NCBI GenBank assembly: GCA_020720365.1
Contig: DYOU01000007.1
Span: 1-57,715 of the forward strand
Reading direction: 5' to 3'
DNA length: 57,715 bases
Origin: Candidatus Elulimicrobium sp.
Lineage (GTDB): Bacteria > Omnitrophota > Gorgyraeia > Zapsychrales > Fredricksoniimonadaceae
Of the stretch, positions 1 through 10,388 are shown in pieces. Numbering within the stretch: the stretch's first letter is position 1; each line of letters opens with the position of its first letter. The notes beneath the pieces were generated by a model, which saw only the letters and a program-made list of their open reading frames with translations, did not search any database and was not told the origin of the DNA. A program made the translations under genes and the position numbers.

Positions 1-200
1 AAATGACATCATAAAGTCATGTGAATTCGTTCCCCGTAGTGAAGGATGCCCGAACGACAGATTATCTTCCTCATTGCAAGCAATGATTTATTCAATAATT
101 GACAGTAATCATAACAACCTATTTTTTTTCAAGAAGTCCTGGAGATGCTTGTATTTCCTCTTTGTTATAATATAATTTTTAAATGATTAGGAGACAAAGA

Positions 201-1706
201 ATGAATATATTGGTTTTAGAGCGTTTTAAGATGGGGTTTTGTATCTTTTCTTTGGGAATTTGCGCAACTGCATTGATATTGTGGATTACCCATTCTGATG
301 GGCTTGTCACAAGCTGGGATTCGGCGGCGTATTATCAGGGTGCGCAATCGCTGAATAATGGGGAAGGTTTTATGATTTATTCCAAGTATGGAACGCTTGT
401 GCCTTTGACAGGGCATCCTCCGGGATATAGCATGATTCTTTCTGTTGGAAAGTCTTTTGGTAAGGATATTCCGGAGTGGGCCAGGATTGTGAACGCTGCT
501 TTGTTCGGGATGAATATTGCTTTGATCGCTCTTTTTGGATCTTATGTGACTAGGCGTATGGTTGGGGGGCTTGTTGGCGGTGGCCTGGCTTTGTTTTTTT
601 CCTGTCTTCTTGAAAATCATGTTGGTGCTACCTCAGAGGGGTTGTTTATTTTCTTTTTGATTATTTGGTTGTGGTTGATGATCGCTTATGTTCAAAGTTC
701 TCGGGCAGGCTTGTTGATCGCCGCGACGATGCTGGCAAGCTTAGCTTGTATGACCAGGTATGCTGGCATTTCCGTTGTATTGGCAGGTGGTATGAGTATC
801 GGGTTTCTTACACAGAAATCACAGAGGCAGCGAATGGTTGCCGTGGTTATATACAGTGTTCTTTCTTTAGCTATGCCTGTAGTGTGGGTTATCAGGAATT
901 TTAAAGTAGACGGACATCCTGCTGGATTTACGACAGGTATTTCTTTACAAGCGCTGGATAGTTTGATCAGGGGCATTTCAGCGGTGTATGATTACTTTCT
1001 GCCATTCAATATGCCTTTGAGGTTTCAGACTATTGTTGTTTTAGTTGTTATGGTGGCAGGGATTATAGGGATACGGCGTGCTCTGCAGTCTAGAATATCC
1101 GCTCAGAATGATACTGTGATGGCGGGATGGCGCGTGACAGGGCTGTTTTGTGCAGCGTATCTTTTTACAGTGGTAATAGCTGCGTTGATAAGTAAAGGTG
1201 AGGTTTCGCTTATTGCGCGGATTCTTTTGCCATTGCCAGTTGCTGTGATTATGCTAATGCCAACGATTTTAGTGGGACGTAAGAGGCTGGAGGTGTTAGG
1301 GATCAGCACATTCGTTTTGATTTGTTTTATGGGATTGATGGCTTTAAGGACGGGTTTTAAGAGTGTGGAGCTTTACAAAAGCGGAGTGCTGTCGCATGAA
1401 GGGTCAGACTTTATAAAGAGGCTTAAGGCGATTCCTGAAAAGAGTTTTGTTTATACGGATGATATGCGCAGGTTTTATTTAGATACGGGTCGGGCACCTG
1501 TTGAGATTCCATCGAGATTGCGTGATGCATCATATTTCTTGCCTTTAGAATTGGCGCGTAAGCGGTTTCTGGATCAGAGCGCTGTTGTTGTTATTTATAA
1601 AGAGAAGAAATTTGATCCTCATGAGGTATGGAAGAATTTGGTACAGTTGGTTGATCTTAAACAGACTTTCAGTGATGGTTATAGTGGTATTTATGTTGTT
1701 CAGTAG
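201..1706 (+). CDS. GT-C type membrane glycosyltransferase (ArnT/PMT-like), multi-pass membrane protein
   Basis: ORF 183..1706; ATG at 201 has AGGAGA upstream. N-terminal TM followed by loop 'DSAAYYQGAQSLNNGEGF...GHPPGYSMIL', typical of GT39/GT-C proteins; many TM segments. Confidence 0.72.
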   Translation: MNILVLERFKMGFCIFSLGICATALILWITHSDGLVTSWDSAAYYQGAQSLNNGEGFMIYSKYGTLVPLTGHPPGYSMILSVGKSFGKDIPEWARIVNAALFGMNIALIALFGSYVTRRMVGGLVGGGLALFFSCLLENHVGATSEGLFIFFLIIWLWLMIAYVQSSRAGLLIAATMLASLACMTRYAGISVVLAGGMSIGFLTQKSQRQRMVAVVIYSVLSLAMPVVWVIRNFKVDGHPAGFTTGISLQALDSLIRGISAVYDYFLPFNMPLRFQTIVVLVVMVAGIIGIRRALQSRISAQNDTVMAGWRVTGLFCAAYLFTVVIAALISKGEVSLIARILLPLPVAVIMLMPTILVGRKRLEVLGISTFVLICFMGLMALRTGFKSVELYKSGVLSHEGSDFIKRLKAIPEKSFVYTDDMRRFYLDTGRAPVEIPSRLRDASYFLPLELARKRFLDQSAVVVIYKEKKFDPHEVWKNLVQLVDLKQTFSDGYSGIYVVQ

Positions 1707-1883
1707 ACAGGAGATGTTTGGCACATCTTTTTGATGAGGTATTGGTTTGTGATGTGCATTTTTGTTTTTGTTCTTCGACTGCACTAAATGTTAGTTCTCT
1801 CATGGAGGGATGGAAGTTCAGCTTGACAAAGTTATTTTCGCAGTTATTATTAACATATGTCAATAATGAAATAAAAGGTTGTT

Positions 1884-2204
1884 ATGGTAAGACCGTGCAA
1901 AAAACGAAATGTATGCTTGAAACTAAAAGCGGGATACTTTCGTCCTGAAGAGTTTTCAGGTTCTGGATTGAAGGAAGTTGTTCTGGAGGTGGATGAGATC
2001 GAGGCCATCAGACTTGCTGATTTTAACGGTGAGTATCAGGTTGTCGCTGCGAAGAAAATGGGTGTTTCGCGTTCGACTTTTAGCAATATTATCAACCGTG
2101 CTCATCAAAAGGTTGCGGAAGCTTTTATTCGGGGGCTGGCGATCCGGATCAATTGTTCTAAATTTATGAAAAGAGTTCAGAGTAGAGAAGCTGGAGGCGG
2201 GTAA
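1884..2204 (+). CDS. DUF134 family predicted DNA-binding protein
   Basis: ORF 106 aa; 'MVRPCKKRNVCLKLKAGYFRP...LEVDEIEAIRLADFNGEYQVVAAKKMGVSRSTFSNIINRAHQKVAEA' matches the DUF134/YgbJ-type HTH pattern. Confidence 0.88.
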   Translation: MVRPCKKRNVCLKLKAGYFRPEEFSGSGLKEVVLEVDEIEAIRLADFNGEYQVVAAKKMGVSRSTFSNIINRAHQKVAEAFIRGLAIRINCSKFMKRVQSREAGGG

Positions 2205-2316
2205 AGATATCCGGTTTGATCGGGATCTTCTGTCTTAGTTGAAGTCGGTAGTATTAATGGTGCTTTTACGTTTTCTGTTTTAGCCGAGAAGTTTTTAAGA
2301 AAAAAGGAGAGTTAGA

Positions 2317-3282
2317 ATGACGGTATTGAAAGAAACCAACAGGTTAAAGAATTTTCCTATCAGCTTTTATGCTGTTGTTTTAGGGTTGATTGGCTATACT
2401 CTCGCCATTTTGAAAGCCGAGGTTGTTTTTCATTTCCCTCATTATTATCATATTCTTTTGGGAGGAACGATAGCTGTTTTTGGTCTTATAACGGTTATTT
2501 ATTTATATAAAATTCTTAATTTCCCCGATGAGTTAAGAAAAGAACTAGATCATCCCATAAAAATTAATTTTTTCCCGATATTGGCAAAGATTCTTCTGGT
2601 GGCCAGCATTATCTTTTTATCGATCGATCTTGGTGTGTCGAAAGCTTTATGGGGAATCGGGGCCGTCTTGCAGTTGGTTGCTTCACTTGCGGTGTTATCG
2701 ATATGGTTTCGGCATACCAAATTTCAATATCATCATCTTAATCCATCGTGGTTCATTCCGATTGTCGGGAATGTGATCGTCCCTATTGCCGGGGTCGCTC
2801 ATGGTTTTCATGAAGTTTCCTGGTTTTTCTTCAGTATTGGGCTCTTTATGTGGCTCTCACTGTTTGTTATTGTGCTTAACAGGATTATTTTTCATGAGCC
2901 GATGCATGAGAAGATGATCCCAACATTATTTATTCTTTTTGCGCCTCCGGCTATTGCGTTTATTGCGTATGTGAAGTTAACCGGATCTCTTGATCCGTTC
3001 GGAAAGGTTCTGTATTACATTTCTTTCTTCCTGTTGTTGTTTGTTTTTTGTCAGGCAAGAATGTTTTCCAAGATTAAATTCTATTTGTCCTGGTGGGCGT
3101 ATTCATTTCCTATGTCTGCGATGACAATCGCGACTATATTGATGTATGAAAAGACCAATTTCTGGTTTTTTGAAGCAGTGGCATTAGTCCTTCTTTTTTT
3201 CTTGACAATGATCGTCGTTTATCTTTCTTTGCGAACAGTAAGAGAGATTTCAAATAAAACGTTGTGTGTTGAAGAAAGTTAA
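2317..3282 (+). CDS. SLAC1/TehA-type (TDT family) anion channel or C4-dicarboxylate transporter
   Basis: 321 aa, about 10 TM segments; 'FPISFYAVVLGLIGYTLAILKAE', 'HLNPSWFIPIVGNVIVPIAGV' typical of SLAC1/TDT. Confidence 0.82.
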   Translation: MTVLKETNRLKNFPISFYAVVLGLIGYTLAILKAEVVFHFPHYYHILLGGTIAVFGLITVIYLYKILNFPDELRKELDHPIKINFFPILAKILLVASIIFLSIDLGVSKALWGIGAVLQLVASLAVLSIWFRHTKFQYHHLNPSWFIPIVGNVIVPIAGVAHGFHEVSWFFFSIGLFMWLSLFVIVLNRIIFHEPMHEKMIPTLFILFAPPAIAFIAYVKLTGSLDPFGKVLYYISFFLLLFVFCQARMFSKIKFYLSWWAYSFPMSAMTIATILMYEKTNFWFFEAVALVLLFFLTMIVVYLSLRTVREISNKTLCVEES

Positions 3283-3293
3283 AGGAGGTCGTG

Positions 3294-3653
3294 ATGAATG
3301 TAGCAGTGATCGGGGCATCCAATAAGCCTCAACGCTATTCTTATCAGGCAATGATGCTTTTAAAGGAGAAAGGGCATAAGGTTTTTCCTGTGCATCCGAA
3401 TATCAGGGAAATTGAAGGTGTTGTGGTGTATAAAACTATTCAAGATATTCCCGATATGGTTGATACTGTCACGATGTATGTTGGAGAGGGAACTTCGAAC
3501 GACATGATAGACGATATTTTGAAGAAAACATCTCGAAGGATCATTTTTAATCCTGGGGCGGAGAATGCGATCTTAAGGGATCGGGCGAAAGATCGCGGTA
3601 TTGAAGTTTTGGACGCGTGTACACTTGTTTTGCTGAGGACGGGACATTTTTAA
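3294..3653 (+). CDS. CoA-binding domain protein (YccU-like)
   Basis: 'VAVIGASNKPQRYSYQAMMLLKEKGHKVFPVHPNIREIEGVVVYKTIQDIP' and 'IIFNPGAEN'. ATG at 3294 with AAAGGAGG RBS; ORF track starts at GTG 3291. Confidence 0.9.
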   Translation: MNVAVIGASNKPQRYSYQAMMLLKEKGHKVFPVHPNIREIEGVVVYKTIQDIPDMVDTVTMYVGEGTSNDMIDDILKKTSRRIIFNPGAENAILRDRAKDRGIEVLDACTLVLLRTGHF

Positions 3654-3775
3654 CCTGATTGTGTATTCAGGGAAGCCGTAAAAGCGGGATGTGTTTTTTA
3701 TAGTATGTTTTTTACGGAGTTGTATAGGAAGCCTTTTAGATGTTTATGTTCGGAATGGCAAGTTAAGGAGAGAAT

Positions 3776-4120
3776 ATGTTAAATACCAAATTGAAGCATT
3801 TGACGAGTCGACAAGACCTTGATGATCTTTTGAAGGTTAGTAAGAACGTGATGGTTTGCTGCGGACGCATGGGGCCTATGTGTATTCCTGTGTATCGTGT
3901 GATGGAGAAGTTGCAAGCCCGATATTCTCATGTTGCTTTCAGGGATATGGAATTTGATATATCTGCAGCCGATTGTATAAGAGGTCTTCCCGAGTGTGCT
4001 TCGTTTATGGGTTTGCCGTTTACGGTTTATTTCAAGGATGGAAAGGTTGTTAAGGCCACGAGCAGTATACAAAATGAGAAACAGGTCGTTGCTGTATTGG
4101 ATGCGGTATTCAAAGAATAG
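3776..4120 (+). CDS. thioredoxin-like protein with atypical active site CGRMGPMC
   Basis: 114 aa thioredoxin-fold pattern: 'NVMVCCGRMGPMCIPVYRVMEKL...GLPFTVYFKDGKVV'. Confidence 0.75.
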   Translation: MLNTKLKHLTSRQDLDDLLKVSKNVMVCCGRMGPMCIPVYRVMEKLQARYSHVAFRDMEFDISAADCIRGLPECASFMGLPFTVYFKDGKVVKATSSIQNEKQVVAVLDAVFKE

Positions 4121-4270
4121 TTGATGGTATAAAGACGGATTTTTTGATCATTGGCTTTGGTCCTGCCGGTTTTCACGGTATTAAATTCTTTATAAAATTT
4201 ATTTCTATATTATAGTATGTCAATGTTCTTCTGAGCGGTTCATTTAAACCAGCAAAGGATACGTCTTGTA

Positions 4271-5917
4271 ATGAAAAAATTACGCCTCGAACGCCACGGC
4301 ATTACACAGTATGATGAGATCTTTTATAATTTATCTTACGAGGAATTGCTGAAGCATGAGACTGATCCCGCTACTTCGGCCAATGAACGGGGCACTATAA
4401 CCTCTTCCGGGGCAGTCGCTATTGATACCGGCAAATATACGGGTCGTTCGCCCAAAGATAAATATATTGTTTCAGAGGAGACGTCCCGGGATAAGATCTG
4501 GTGGGGTGTTGGCGCGGTTGTCCCGATTACAAATAATTCTGATAATCAGCAGATTTCAGAGGAAACGTGGTATTACCTGAAAGATCTCAGCCTTAATCGT
4601 TTGAATGGGAAGAAACTGTATGTCACAGATGCGTTCTGCGGCGCTAATGCCGATTCCCGTATTCGAGTGCGGCTGGTGACGGAAATTGCCTGGAAAGCTC
4701 ATTTCTTCAAGAATATGTTTATTCGTCCAACGGAAGAAGAGCTTGAAGCTTTTGTTCCTGACTGGACTATTCTGGACGCCTGTAAGGTGACCTGTCCGCA
4801 TCCTCATCGGCATAATTTACGGACAGAGGTCTTTATTGCGTTTAATATGATGGAGCGGATGACTTTGATCGGCGGGACATGGTACGGCGGGGAGATCAAG
4901 AAGGGCGTATTTTCGGTCATGAATTATTTTCTTCCTTTGAAAGGGATAGGCTCTTTTCATTGTTCAGCGAATATGGGCAAGAAAGGAGATACGGCGATCT
5001 TCTTTGGCTTGTCGGGCACAGGGAAAACGACGTTATCGGCGGATCCTAAGCGGTTGTTGATCGGTGATGATGAGCATGGCTGGGATCATGACGGTGTGTT
5101 TAATCTTGAAGGCGGCTGTTATGCCAAGTGTATTGATCTTTCCGCTGAAAAAGAGCCGGATATATTCCGTGCGATCCGTCAGGACACCTTGTTGGAGAAT
5201 GTGGTATTCGACAGTAAGGGGGTTGTGGATTATGCTTCTGACAAGAAGACCGAGAATACCCGCGCGTCGTATCCGATCTATCATATCGATAATATTGTTC
5301 GCCCTGTATCGCGCGGCGGGCATGCCAACAAGATTATTTTTCTGACTTGCGATGCTTACGGGGTTTTACCGCCTGTATCCAAATTAAGCAGTGATCAGGC
5401 CATGTATCATTTTTTAAGCGGGTATACGGCTAAGGTTGCGGGGACTGAGTTAGGCGTTACTGAACCCAAGGCCACATTCTCAACCTGCTTTGGCCAGGCT
5501 TTCCTGCTTTTACATCCGACTAGGTATGCCAAGATCCTTGGTGAATTGATGGATAAGCACGGAGCGCATGCGTATTTGGTCAATACCGGTTGGGTGCGAG
5601 GGAAATATGGCGTTGGCCAGCGAATGGACCTGCCCAGTACGCGCAAGATCATAGATGCTGTTCTTGACGGGTCACTGGAGAAGGCGGAGTTTGAGACTCT
5701 GCCGATCTTTAATCTGCAGATACCTAAAGCTGTCGCTGGTGTGGACAGTGCGATCCTTAATCCCCGTAATGTTTGGAAAGACAAGTCGGAATACGATAAA
5801 GCCTGTTATAATTTGGCAGAGATGTTTATTGCTCATTTTAATAATTTTACGGATACGGAGAAAGGAAGGCATCTGGTCGATGCAGGTCCGCAATTGAGTG
5901 CCGAGATACGTGATTAA
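4271..5917 (+). CDS. pckA: phosphoenolpyruvate carboxykinase (ATP)
   Basis: 548 aa; '[11 protein letters not shown]', P-loop '[28 protein letters not shown]', '[23 protein letters not shown]'. Confidence 0.98.
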   Translation: MKKLRLERHGITQYDEIFYNLSYEELLKHETDPATSANERGTITSSGAVAIDTGKYTGRSPKDKYIVSEETSRDKIWWGVGAVVPITNNSDNQQISEETWYYLKDLSLNRLNGKKLYVTDAFCGANADSRIRVRLVTEIAWKAHFFKNMFIRPTEEELEAFVPDWTILDACKVTCPHPHRHNLRTEVFIAFNMMERMTLIGGTWYGGEIKKGVFSVMNYFLPLKGIGSFHCSANMGKKGDTAIFFGLSGTGKTTLSADPKRLLIGDDEHGWDHDGVFNLEGGCYAKCIDLSAEKEPDIFRAIRQDTLLENVVFDSKGVVDYASDKKTENTRASYPIYHIDNIVRPVSRGGHANKIIFLTCDAYGVLPPVSKLSSDQAMYHFLSGYTAKVAGTELGVTEPKATFSTCFGQAFLLLHPTRYAKILGELMDKHGAHAYLVNTGWVRGKYGVGQRMDLPSTRKIIDAVLDGSLEKAEFETLPIFNLQIPKAVAGVDSAILNPRNVWKDKSEYDKACYNLAEMFIAHFNNFTDTEKGRHLVDAGPQLSAEIRD

Positions 5918-5938
5918 GCCTTGAGGAGATGCTTTATT

Positions 5939-6709
5939 ATGGATATATTATCAGCAGTTATTCTTGGAATTGTCGAAGGTGTTACGGAATTCCTTCCGGT
6001 ATCTTCGACGGGGCATATGATCTTGACGGGTAAGCTCCTGGGATTGCCTGATATCGATTTTCTTAAAAGTTTTGAGATCGTTGTCCAGCTGGGAGCGATC
6101 CTGGCTGTAGTTGCCTTGTACGCGCGGTCGTTGCTTGTAAAGCCTATGGTTTTACTTAAGGTGGCGGTGGCCTTTCTTCCTACCGCAGTCATCGGTTTCT
6201 TTTCTTACAAGATCCTGAAAAGTTTCCTTCTGGGAAGTACGCAGGTTGTTCTTTGGTCGCTGCTGCTTGGGGGTGTGTTTTTGATCATTTTTGAATTGTT
6301 GTATAAAAAACCTAAGAATGAGGGAAATATTGATCAGGTCACAGTACGGCAGGCCTTTGTGATCGGGGCCTTTCAGTCGCTGGCGATTATTCCCGGTGTT
6401 TCCCGTTCAGCGGCAACGATCATTGGAGGTCTTTTCCTTGGATTGGGCCGAACAACAGCCGCTGAGTTCTCTTTTCTTTTGGCTATTCCCACCATGGGGG
6501 CCGCAGTAGCTTTGGACCTGTCAAAGAATGCGATGGTCTTTACATGGAATGACATAGTGGCTTTGACGGTTGGATTTTTTGTTTCATTTGTCGTTGCTAT
6601 TTTGGTTATTAAAGTCTTTATGCGGTATTTACAGCAGAATAATTTTATATCTTTTGGTATTTACCGTGTTGTATTGGCATTGGTGTTATTGTTTATTTGG
6701 CAGGTGTAA
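5939..6709 (+). CDS. uppP: undecaprenyl-diphosphatase (BacA/UppP)
   Basis: 'MDILSAVILGIVEGVTEFLPVSSTGHMIL' and 'GVSRSAATIIGGLFLGLGR'. Start refined to ATG 5939; ORF track starts at 5921. Confidence 0.97.
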   Translation: MDILSAVILGIVEGVTEFLPVSSTGHMILTGKLLGLPDIDFLKSFEIVVQLGAILAVVALYARSLLVKPMVLLKVAVAFLPTAVIGFFSYKILKSFLLGSTQVVLWSLLLGGVFLIIFELLYKKPKNEGNIDQVTVRQAFVIGAFQSLAIIPGVSRSAATIIGGLFLGLGRTTAAEFSFLLAIPTMGAAVALDLSKNAMVFTWNDIVALTVGFFVSFVVAILVIKVFMRYLQQNNFISFGIYRVVLALVLLFIWQV

Positions 6710-6892
6710 CTACGCCTGGAGGATGGTAGGGATGATCAAGGCACGTAACGAACGAAAGGGTAAACTTATGAACTGGTTGTTTGTTGGTCTGTCTGAGCCT
6801 TTCTTTTGTAGCAACTGCCGCGACCGCTCGCCGTCTTCCACCGTGTTCTTCTTTTAAAAGAATGCGTAAATTAAAAAAAAGGAGAAATTGTG

Positions 6893-7273
6893 ATGAGTAC
6901 GATGACGGGTTTGATGATGGTGTGCGTGATGGCAGGAGTGATTCTTGTGGGGTGTGCGCAAAAGACTGTTGCAGATAATGCGACGCAGGTTATTGAACAG
7001 TCCAAGGCTCAGGGGCCGGTGGAAGCTCAGGCTAATTTCCTGATGGAACAGGCCAATGCGTTAGTCTCTAGTAAGAACTACCAGGAAGCGATGAATGTGG
7101 CTCATTATGTGATCGCTAATTTTAAGGACAAAGCGCCTGAAGCTCAAAAATTACTCCAGGATATTCAGGTCAATGTTCAGCAGATGTTTCAGGAAAAGAT
7201 GGGAACTGTCAAAAAAGACGTGGGTGCTGCCGCTAAAGATCTCAATAAGACACTCGGTTCTTTTGGGAAATAA
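6893..7273 (+). CDS. small lipoprotein (putative)
   Basis: Signal peptide with lipobox 'VILVGC'; helical repeat-like mature part; AAAAGGAGA RBS. Confidence 0.65.
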   Translation: MSTMTGLMMVCVMAGVILVGCAQKTVADNATQVIEQSKAQGPVEAQANFLMEQANALVSSKNYQEAMNVAHYVIANFKDKAPEAQKLLQDIQVNVQQMFQEKMGTVKKDVGAAAKDLNKTLGSFGK

Positions 7274-7330
7274 GGTTTGTTAATTCCAGGAATGAATAGT
7301 ATTTCTAAACTGTAAAAAGGAGAGGAAGGT

Positions 7331-8080
7331 ATGCATCGGATGATAAAGAAAATATTAGGTGTATGTTTCTTTATTTTTTTAAGTGTGGGGATACTGGAGG
7401 GGAATGCGTATGCCGCTGAAGGCCAGTGGATAGGGAATGTCTTTGCCGGGTATGATCAGAGCAACGGGAACACGAAGAAGGGTGCGGCAACACTTTCAGC
7501 GCAGGCTGAAAAGAAAGTTGGAGTGAATGCTTTTTTGTTGAAAGGGAATACATCTTACTCATCGACGAACAGTAAGATGGATGGCCAGAAATGGGATGCT
7601 TTGGGTAAATATTCTTATAATTTTGGTCATGAGAATAAATGGTTTAATTTTTATCAGATCTCTGCGGATCATGATCGCTTCTCTGACATCAAATACAGAC
7701 TTACTCCGAGTATCGGTATTGGTTATCATATCGCGGCTTCTGATGAGTGGGCCTGGGATGCTGACGCGGGTTTGGGTTACAGGATCACCCGTCATAATGT
7801 TAATAAAGCCAAGGATGATGAAGTCTTGACAGGTTTGTTACATACGTTTATGAAAAAGAGTATTTTTGAAAAGTCCTATCTTTCAGAAGATCTCACGGTT
7901 TATCCGGGGTTTGAGAGTGATGCGGGTGTTCTTGTGCGTTCGGAGACAGTATTTACCAATCCGCTGTCAGCCAAGATGGATCTTCAGCTGAAGTATATTG
8001 TGGATCATGACACTGAAGCGGCAGAAGGAAAGAAAAAGACCGATACGCGTTTTATCGCCGGTTTGAAATATAACTTTTAA
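7331..8080 (+). CDS. DUF481 family (YdiY-like) outer-membrane beta-barrel protein
   Basis: Signal peptide, alternating strands, 'GKYSYNFGHENKWFNFYQISADHDRFSDIKYRLTPSIGIGYHI', C-terminal 'FIAGLKYNF'. Confidence 0.82.
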   Translation: MHRMIKKILGVCFFIFLSVGILEGNAYAAEGQWIGNVFAGYDQSNGNTKKGAATLSAQAEKKVGVNAFLLKGNTSYSSTNSKMDGQKWDALGKYSYNFGHENKWFNFYQISADHDRFSDIKYRLTPSIGIGYHIAASDEWAWDADAGLGYRITRHNVNKAKDDEVLTGLLHTFMKKSIFEKSYLSEDLTVYPGFESDAGVLVRSETVFTNPLSAKMDLQLKYIVDHDTEAAEGKKKTDTRFIAGLKYNF

Positions 8081-8101
8081 TGACTTTCAGGGAGATTAGT
8101 T

Positions 8102-8503
8102 ATGACCATCATTCAGGAATTTAAAGCGTTTGCTTTACGCGGCAATATTATCGATATGGCTGTGGGTATTATTATTGGAGCAGGGTTCGGGAAGATCGTC
8201 GACTCTGCGGTGAAAGATATTTTAATGCCGCCGCTTGGTTATATTGTTGGCGGTATTGATTTCAGTAATCTGGAGATCGTTCTTCGAAGTGCTGGTTTAA
8301 CAACTCCAGCGGTAACGATCAAATACGGTTTGTTCCTGAACGCTATGATAAGTTTCACGATCGTGGCGTTTGCTGTATTCATGCTGATCCGCGGGATCAG
8401 TGCTTTACAGAAGAAAGAAACGGCGGCGCCGAGTGTTCCGCCTCAGCCGAGTAACCAGGAGATCCTTCTGGCTGAAATCCGGGACCTGTTAAAGAGAAAA
8501 TAA
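8102..8503 (+). CDS. mscL: large-conductance mechanosensitive channel MscL
   Basis: 133 aa; 'EFKAFALRGNIIDMAVGIIIGAGFGKIVDSAVKDILMPPLGYIVGGIDFSNL'. Confidence 0.98.
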   Translation: MTIIQEFKAFALRGNIIDMAVGIIIGAGFGKIVDSAVKDILMPPLGYIVGGIDFSNLEIVLRSAGLTTPAVTIKYGLFLNAMISFTIVAFAVFMLIRGISALQKKETAAPSVPPQPSNQEILLAEIRDLLKRK

Positions 8504-8527
8504 TTGTTCAAGTGGATCATGAGGAAG

Positions 8528-8560
8528 CCTCTGCCGAATCAGTATCGGCAGAGGTTTTTT
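8528..8560 (+). terminator. intrinsic terminator after mscL
   Basis: Perfect 10-bp stem CCTCTGCCGA / TCGGCAGAGG with 7-nt loop, then TTTTTT. Confidence 0.92.
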
Positions 8561-8658
8561 ATTTTCCTCCTTCTTTCTTGAACTTAATAATGTAAAATAG
8601 CGGGTAGATATAAAGAATTAAAATAAGATATTTAAGGTTTTCATTAAGGGAGTCAGGA

Positions 8659-9345
8659 ATGAGTTTGGATCAATGTGTGCGGGGAGTGGCAGATAAAAAT
8701 ATACTTGTTTCGGATTTTGATGGCACGATCACCCTGTTTGATTTTTATGATTTGATGTGCCGTGAGTTTCCGGAGATCCTGCGTTTAGGCGCATGGGAGA
8801 AATATGAGGCGGGAGAGATTACGCATTTTGAAGCTTTAAGGAGGATGTTCGCTGCGCTGCGGACACAAGAGACAACGTTGTTAAATATTATTGTGCGTAT
8901 GGAGCTGGAACCTCGTATGGGAGCAGCGGTTTCTGCATTGAACCATGCGGGGTGGGAGGTGATTGTGGCGTCAGCTGGCTGTGCCTGGTATATAGAAAAA
9001 CTGCTTGCTCAGGCAGGGGTATCGATCAGTGTTCATGCGAATCCAGGGCGTTTTTCTGCGGACAGGGGTTTGGAAATGTCTTTGCCTAGCGGCTCGCCTT
9101 TTTTATCTCCGGAGCTTGGGATTAATAAAGTAGCTGTTGTGCGAGATGCGCTGCATCGGTCGAGCCGGGTGGCTTTTGCCGGTGATGGTCGGCCGGATCT
9201 TGCGCCAGCTCTTTTAGTACAGCCGGAACTGCGCTTTGCCAAGGGGTGGTTAGCCAAGAAATTGACAGAGATCGGCGAAGATTTTCAGCGCTTTGACCGG
9301 TGGGTTGAGGTTGCTGAAGCATTGACCGGTAAGGAGTTGCCATGA
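8659..9345 (+). CDS. HAD-superfamily phosphatase (MtnX/SerB-like)
   Basis: 'ILVSDFDGTITLFDFYDLM', 'VIVASAGCAWYIEKLL', 'VAFAGDGRPDLAPAL' HAD motifs. Confidence 0.86.
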   Translation: MSLDQCVRGVADKNILVSDFDGTITLFDFYDLMCREFPEILRLGAWEKYEAGEITHFEALRRMFAALRTQETTLLNIIVRMELEPRMGAAVSALNHAGWEVIVASAGCAWYIEKLLAQAGVSISVHANPGRFSADRGLEMSLPSGSPFLSPELGINKVAVVRDALHRSSRVAFAGDGRPDLAPALLVQPELRFAKGWLAKKLTEIGEDFQRFDRWVEVAEALTGKELP

Positions 9346-10388
9346 TAAGGACGTCAATTACGATACCGACATTGGTGCGGATCAAAGCAGGGGCTTTGGA
9401 TCGTCTTGGTTTGTATGTGGTCCGGGGGCAGTTTAAATCTGTGACTTTATTGTATAGCCAGGCATTGGATAATATGCTTGTGGCGCGAATGGATCAGTCT
9501 ATGGCAGGGCAAGGGATTAAAGTCCTTCAGCGGATTGAAGTGGGTTCGTCAAGTTTTGAACATGCGCATGAAGTGTTTCATGCATTGCCGCGGGATACCG
9601 ATGTGATCATAGGGTTTGGTGGGGGGAAGGCGCTTGATGTCGCTAAATATGTGGCGTTTCTGGCGCGGCTTTCGTATATCGCTGTTCCCACATCATTATC
9701 GAATGATGGCTTTTGCAGTCCACAATCCAGCCTTGAATTCAAGGGGATCAGGCGGTCATTCCCGGCGGCAATGCCGTATGGTGTTGTTGTTGATATCGAG
9801 GTGGCGTTGAATGCGCCGAGGATCCTGTGGCTTTCCGGTATTGGAGATATCGTTTCAAAAATAACGGCTGTTTATGATTGGAAGCTTTCTTTTAAAGTAA
9901 AAGGAACTCAAGTCGATGATTTTGCGGCCCTGCTTTCGGATGCGACTGTTTTTCAGCTGATGGCTAAACCCGACAGGGATCTTGATGGTATGCGTTTATT
10001 GGCTACGGCACTGATGTTGAACGGGATCGCCATGGAAATCTGCGGATCGTCGCGTCCGGCAAGTGGCAGCGAACATTTGATCTCACATGCGCTGGATCTG
10101 GTGAGCAAACGGCCGCGCTTGCATGGATTGCAGGTGGGAGTGGCCACTTATATGGTCAGCCAGTTACAGGGACGAGGTTCTCAGCGTATCGCTAACCTGT
10201 TTGATCAAACAGGTTTTTGGGATGCGATCCGTCAGGATCCGTTCGATCGGGATGAATGGATCGAAGCTATTAAGCAAGCTCCGTTGGTCAAATGTAATTT
10301 CATATCTATACTTTCAGAGCAAGATCATACTGAAGATCTGGTGAAGATTTTGGATGTTGATCCATATTTGAAAGGAGTATTCCGTTGA
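9342..10388 (+). CDS. egsA: sn-glycerol-1-phosphate dehydrogenase family (AraM/EgsA-like)
   Basis: 348 aa; 'DVIIGFGGGKALDVAKYVAFLARLSYIAVPTSLSNDGFCSPQSSL', 'RPASGSEHLISHALD'. 4-nt overlap with the upstream gene. Confidence 0.88.
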   Translation: MIRTSITIPTLVRIKAGALDRLGLYVVRGQFKSVTLLYSQALDNMLVARMDQSMAGQGIKVLQRIEVGSSSFEHAHEVFHALPRDTDVIIGFGGGKALDVAKYVAFLARLSYIAVPTSLSNDGFCSPQSSLEFKGIRRSFPAAMPYGVVVDIEVALNAPRILWLSGIGDIVSKITAVYDWKLSFKVKGTQVDDFAALLSDATVFQLMAKPDRDLDGMRLLATALMLNGIAMEICGSSRPASGSEHLISHALDLVSKRPRLHGLQVGVATYMVSQLQGRGSQRIANLFDQTGFWDAIRQDPFDRDEWIEAIKQAPLVKCNFISILSEQDHTEDLVKILDVDPYLKGVFR

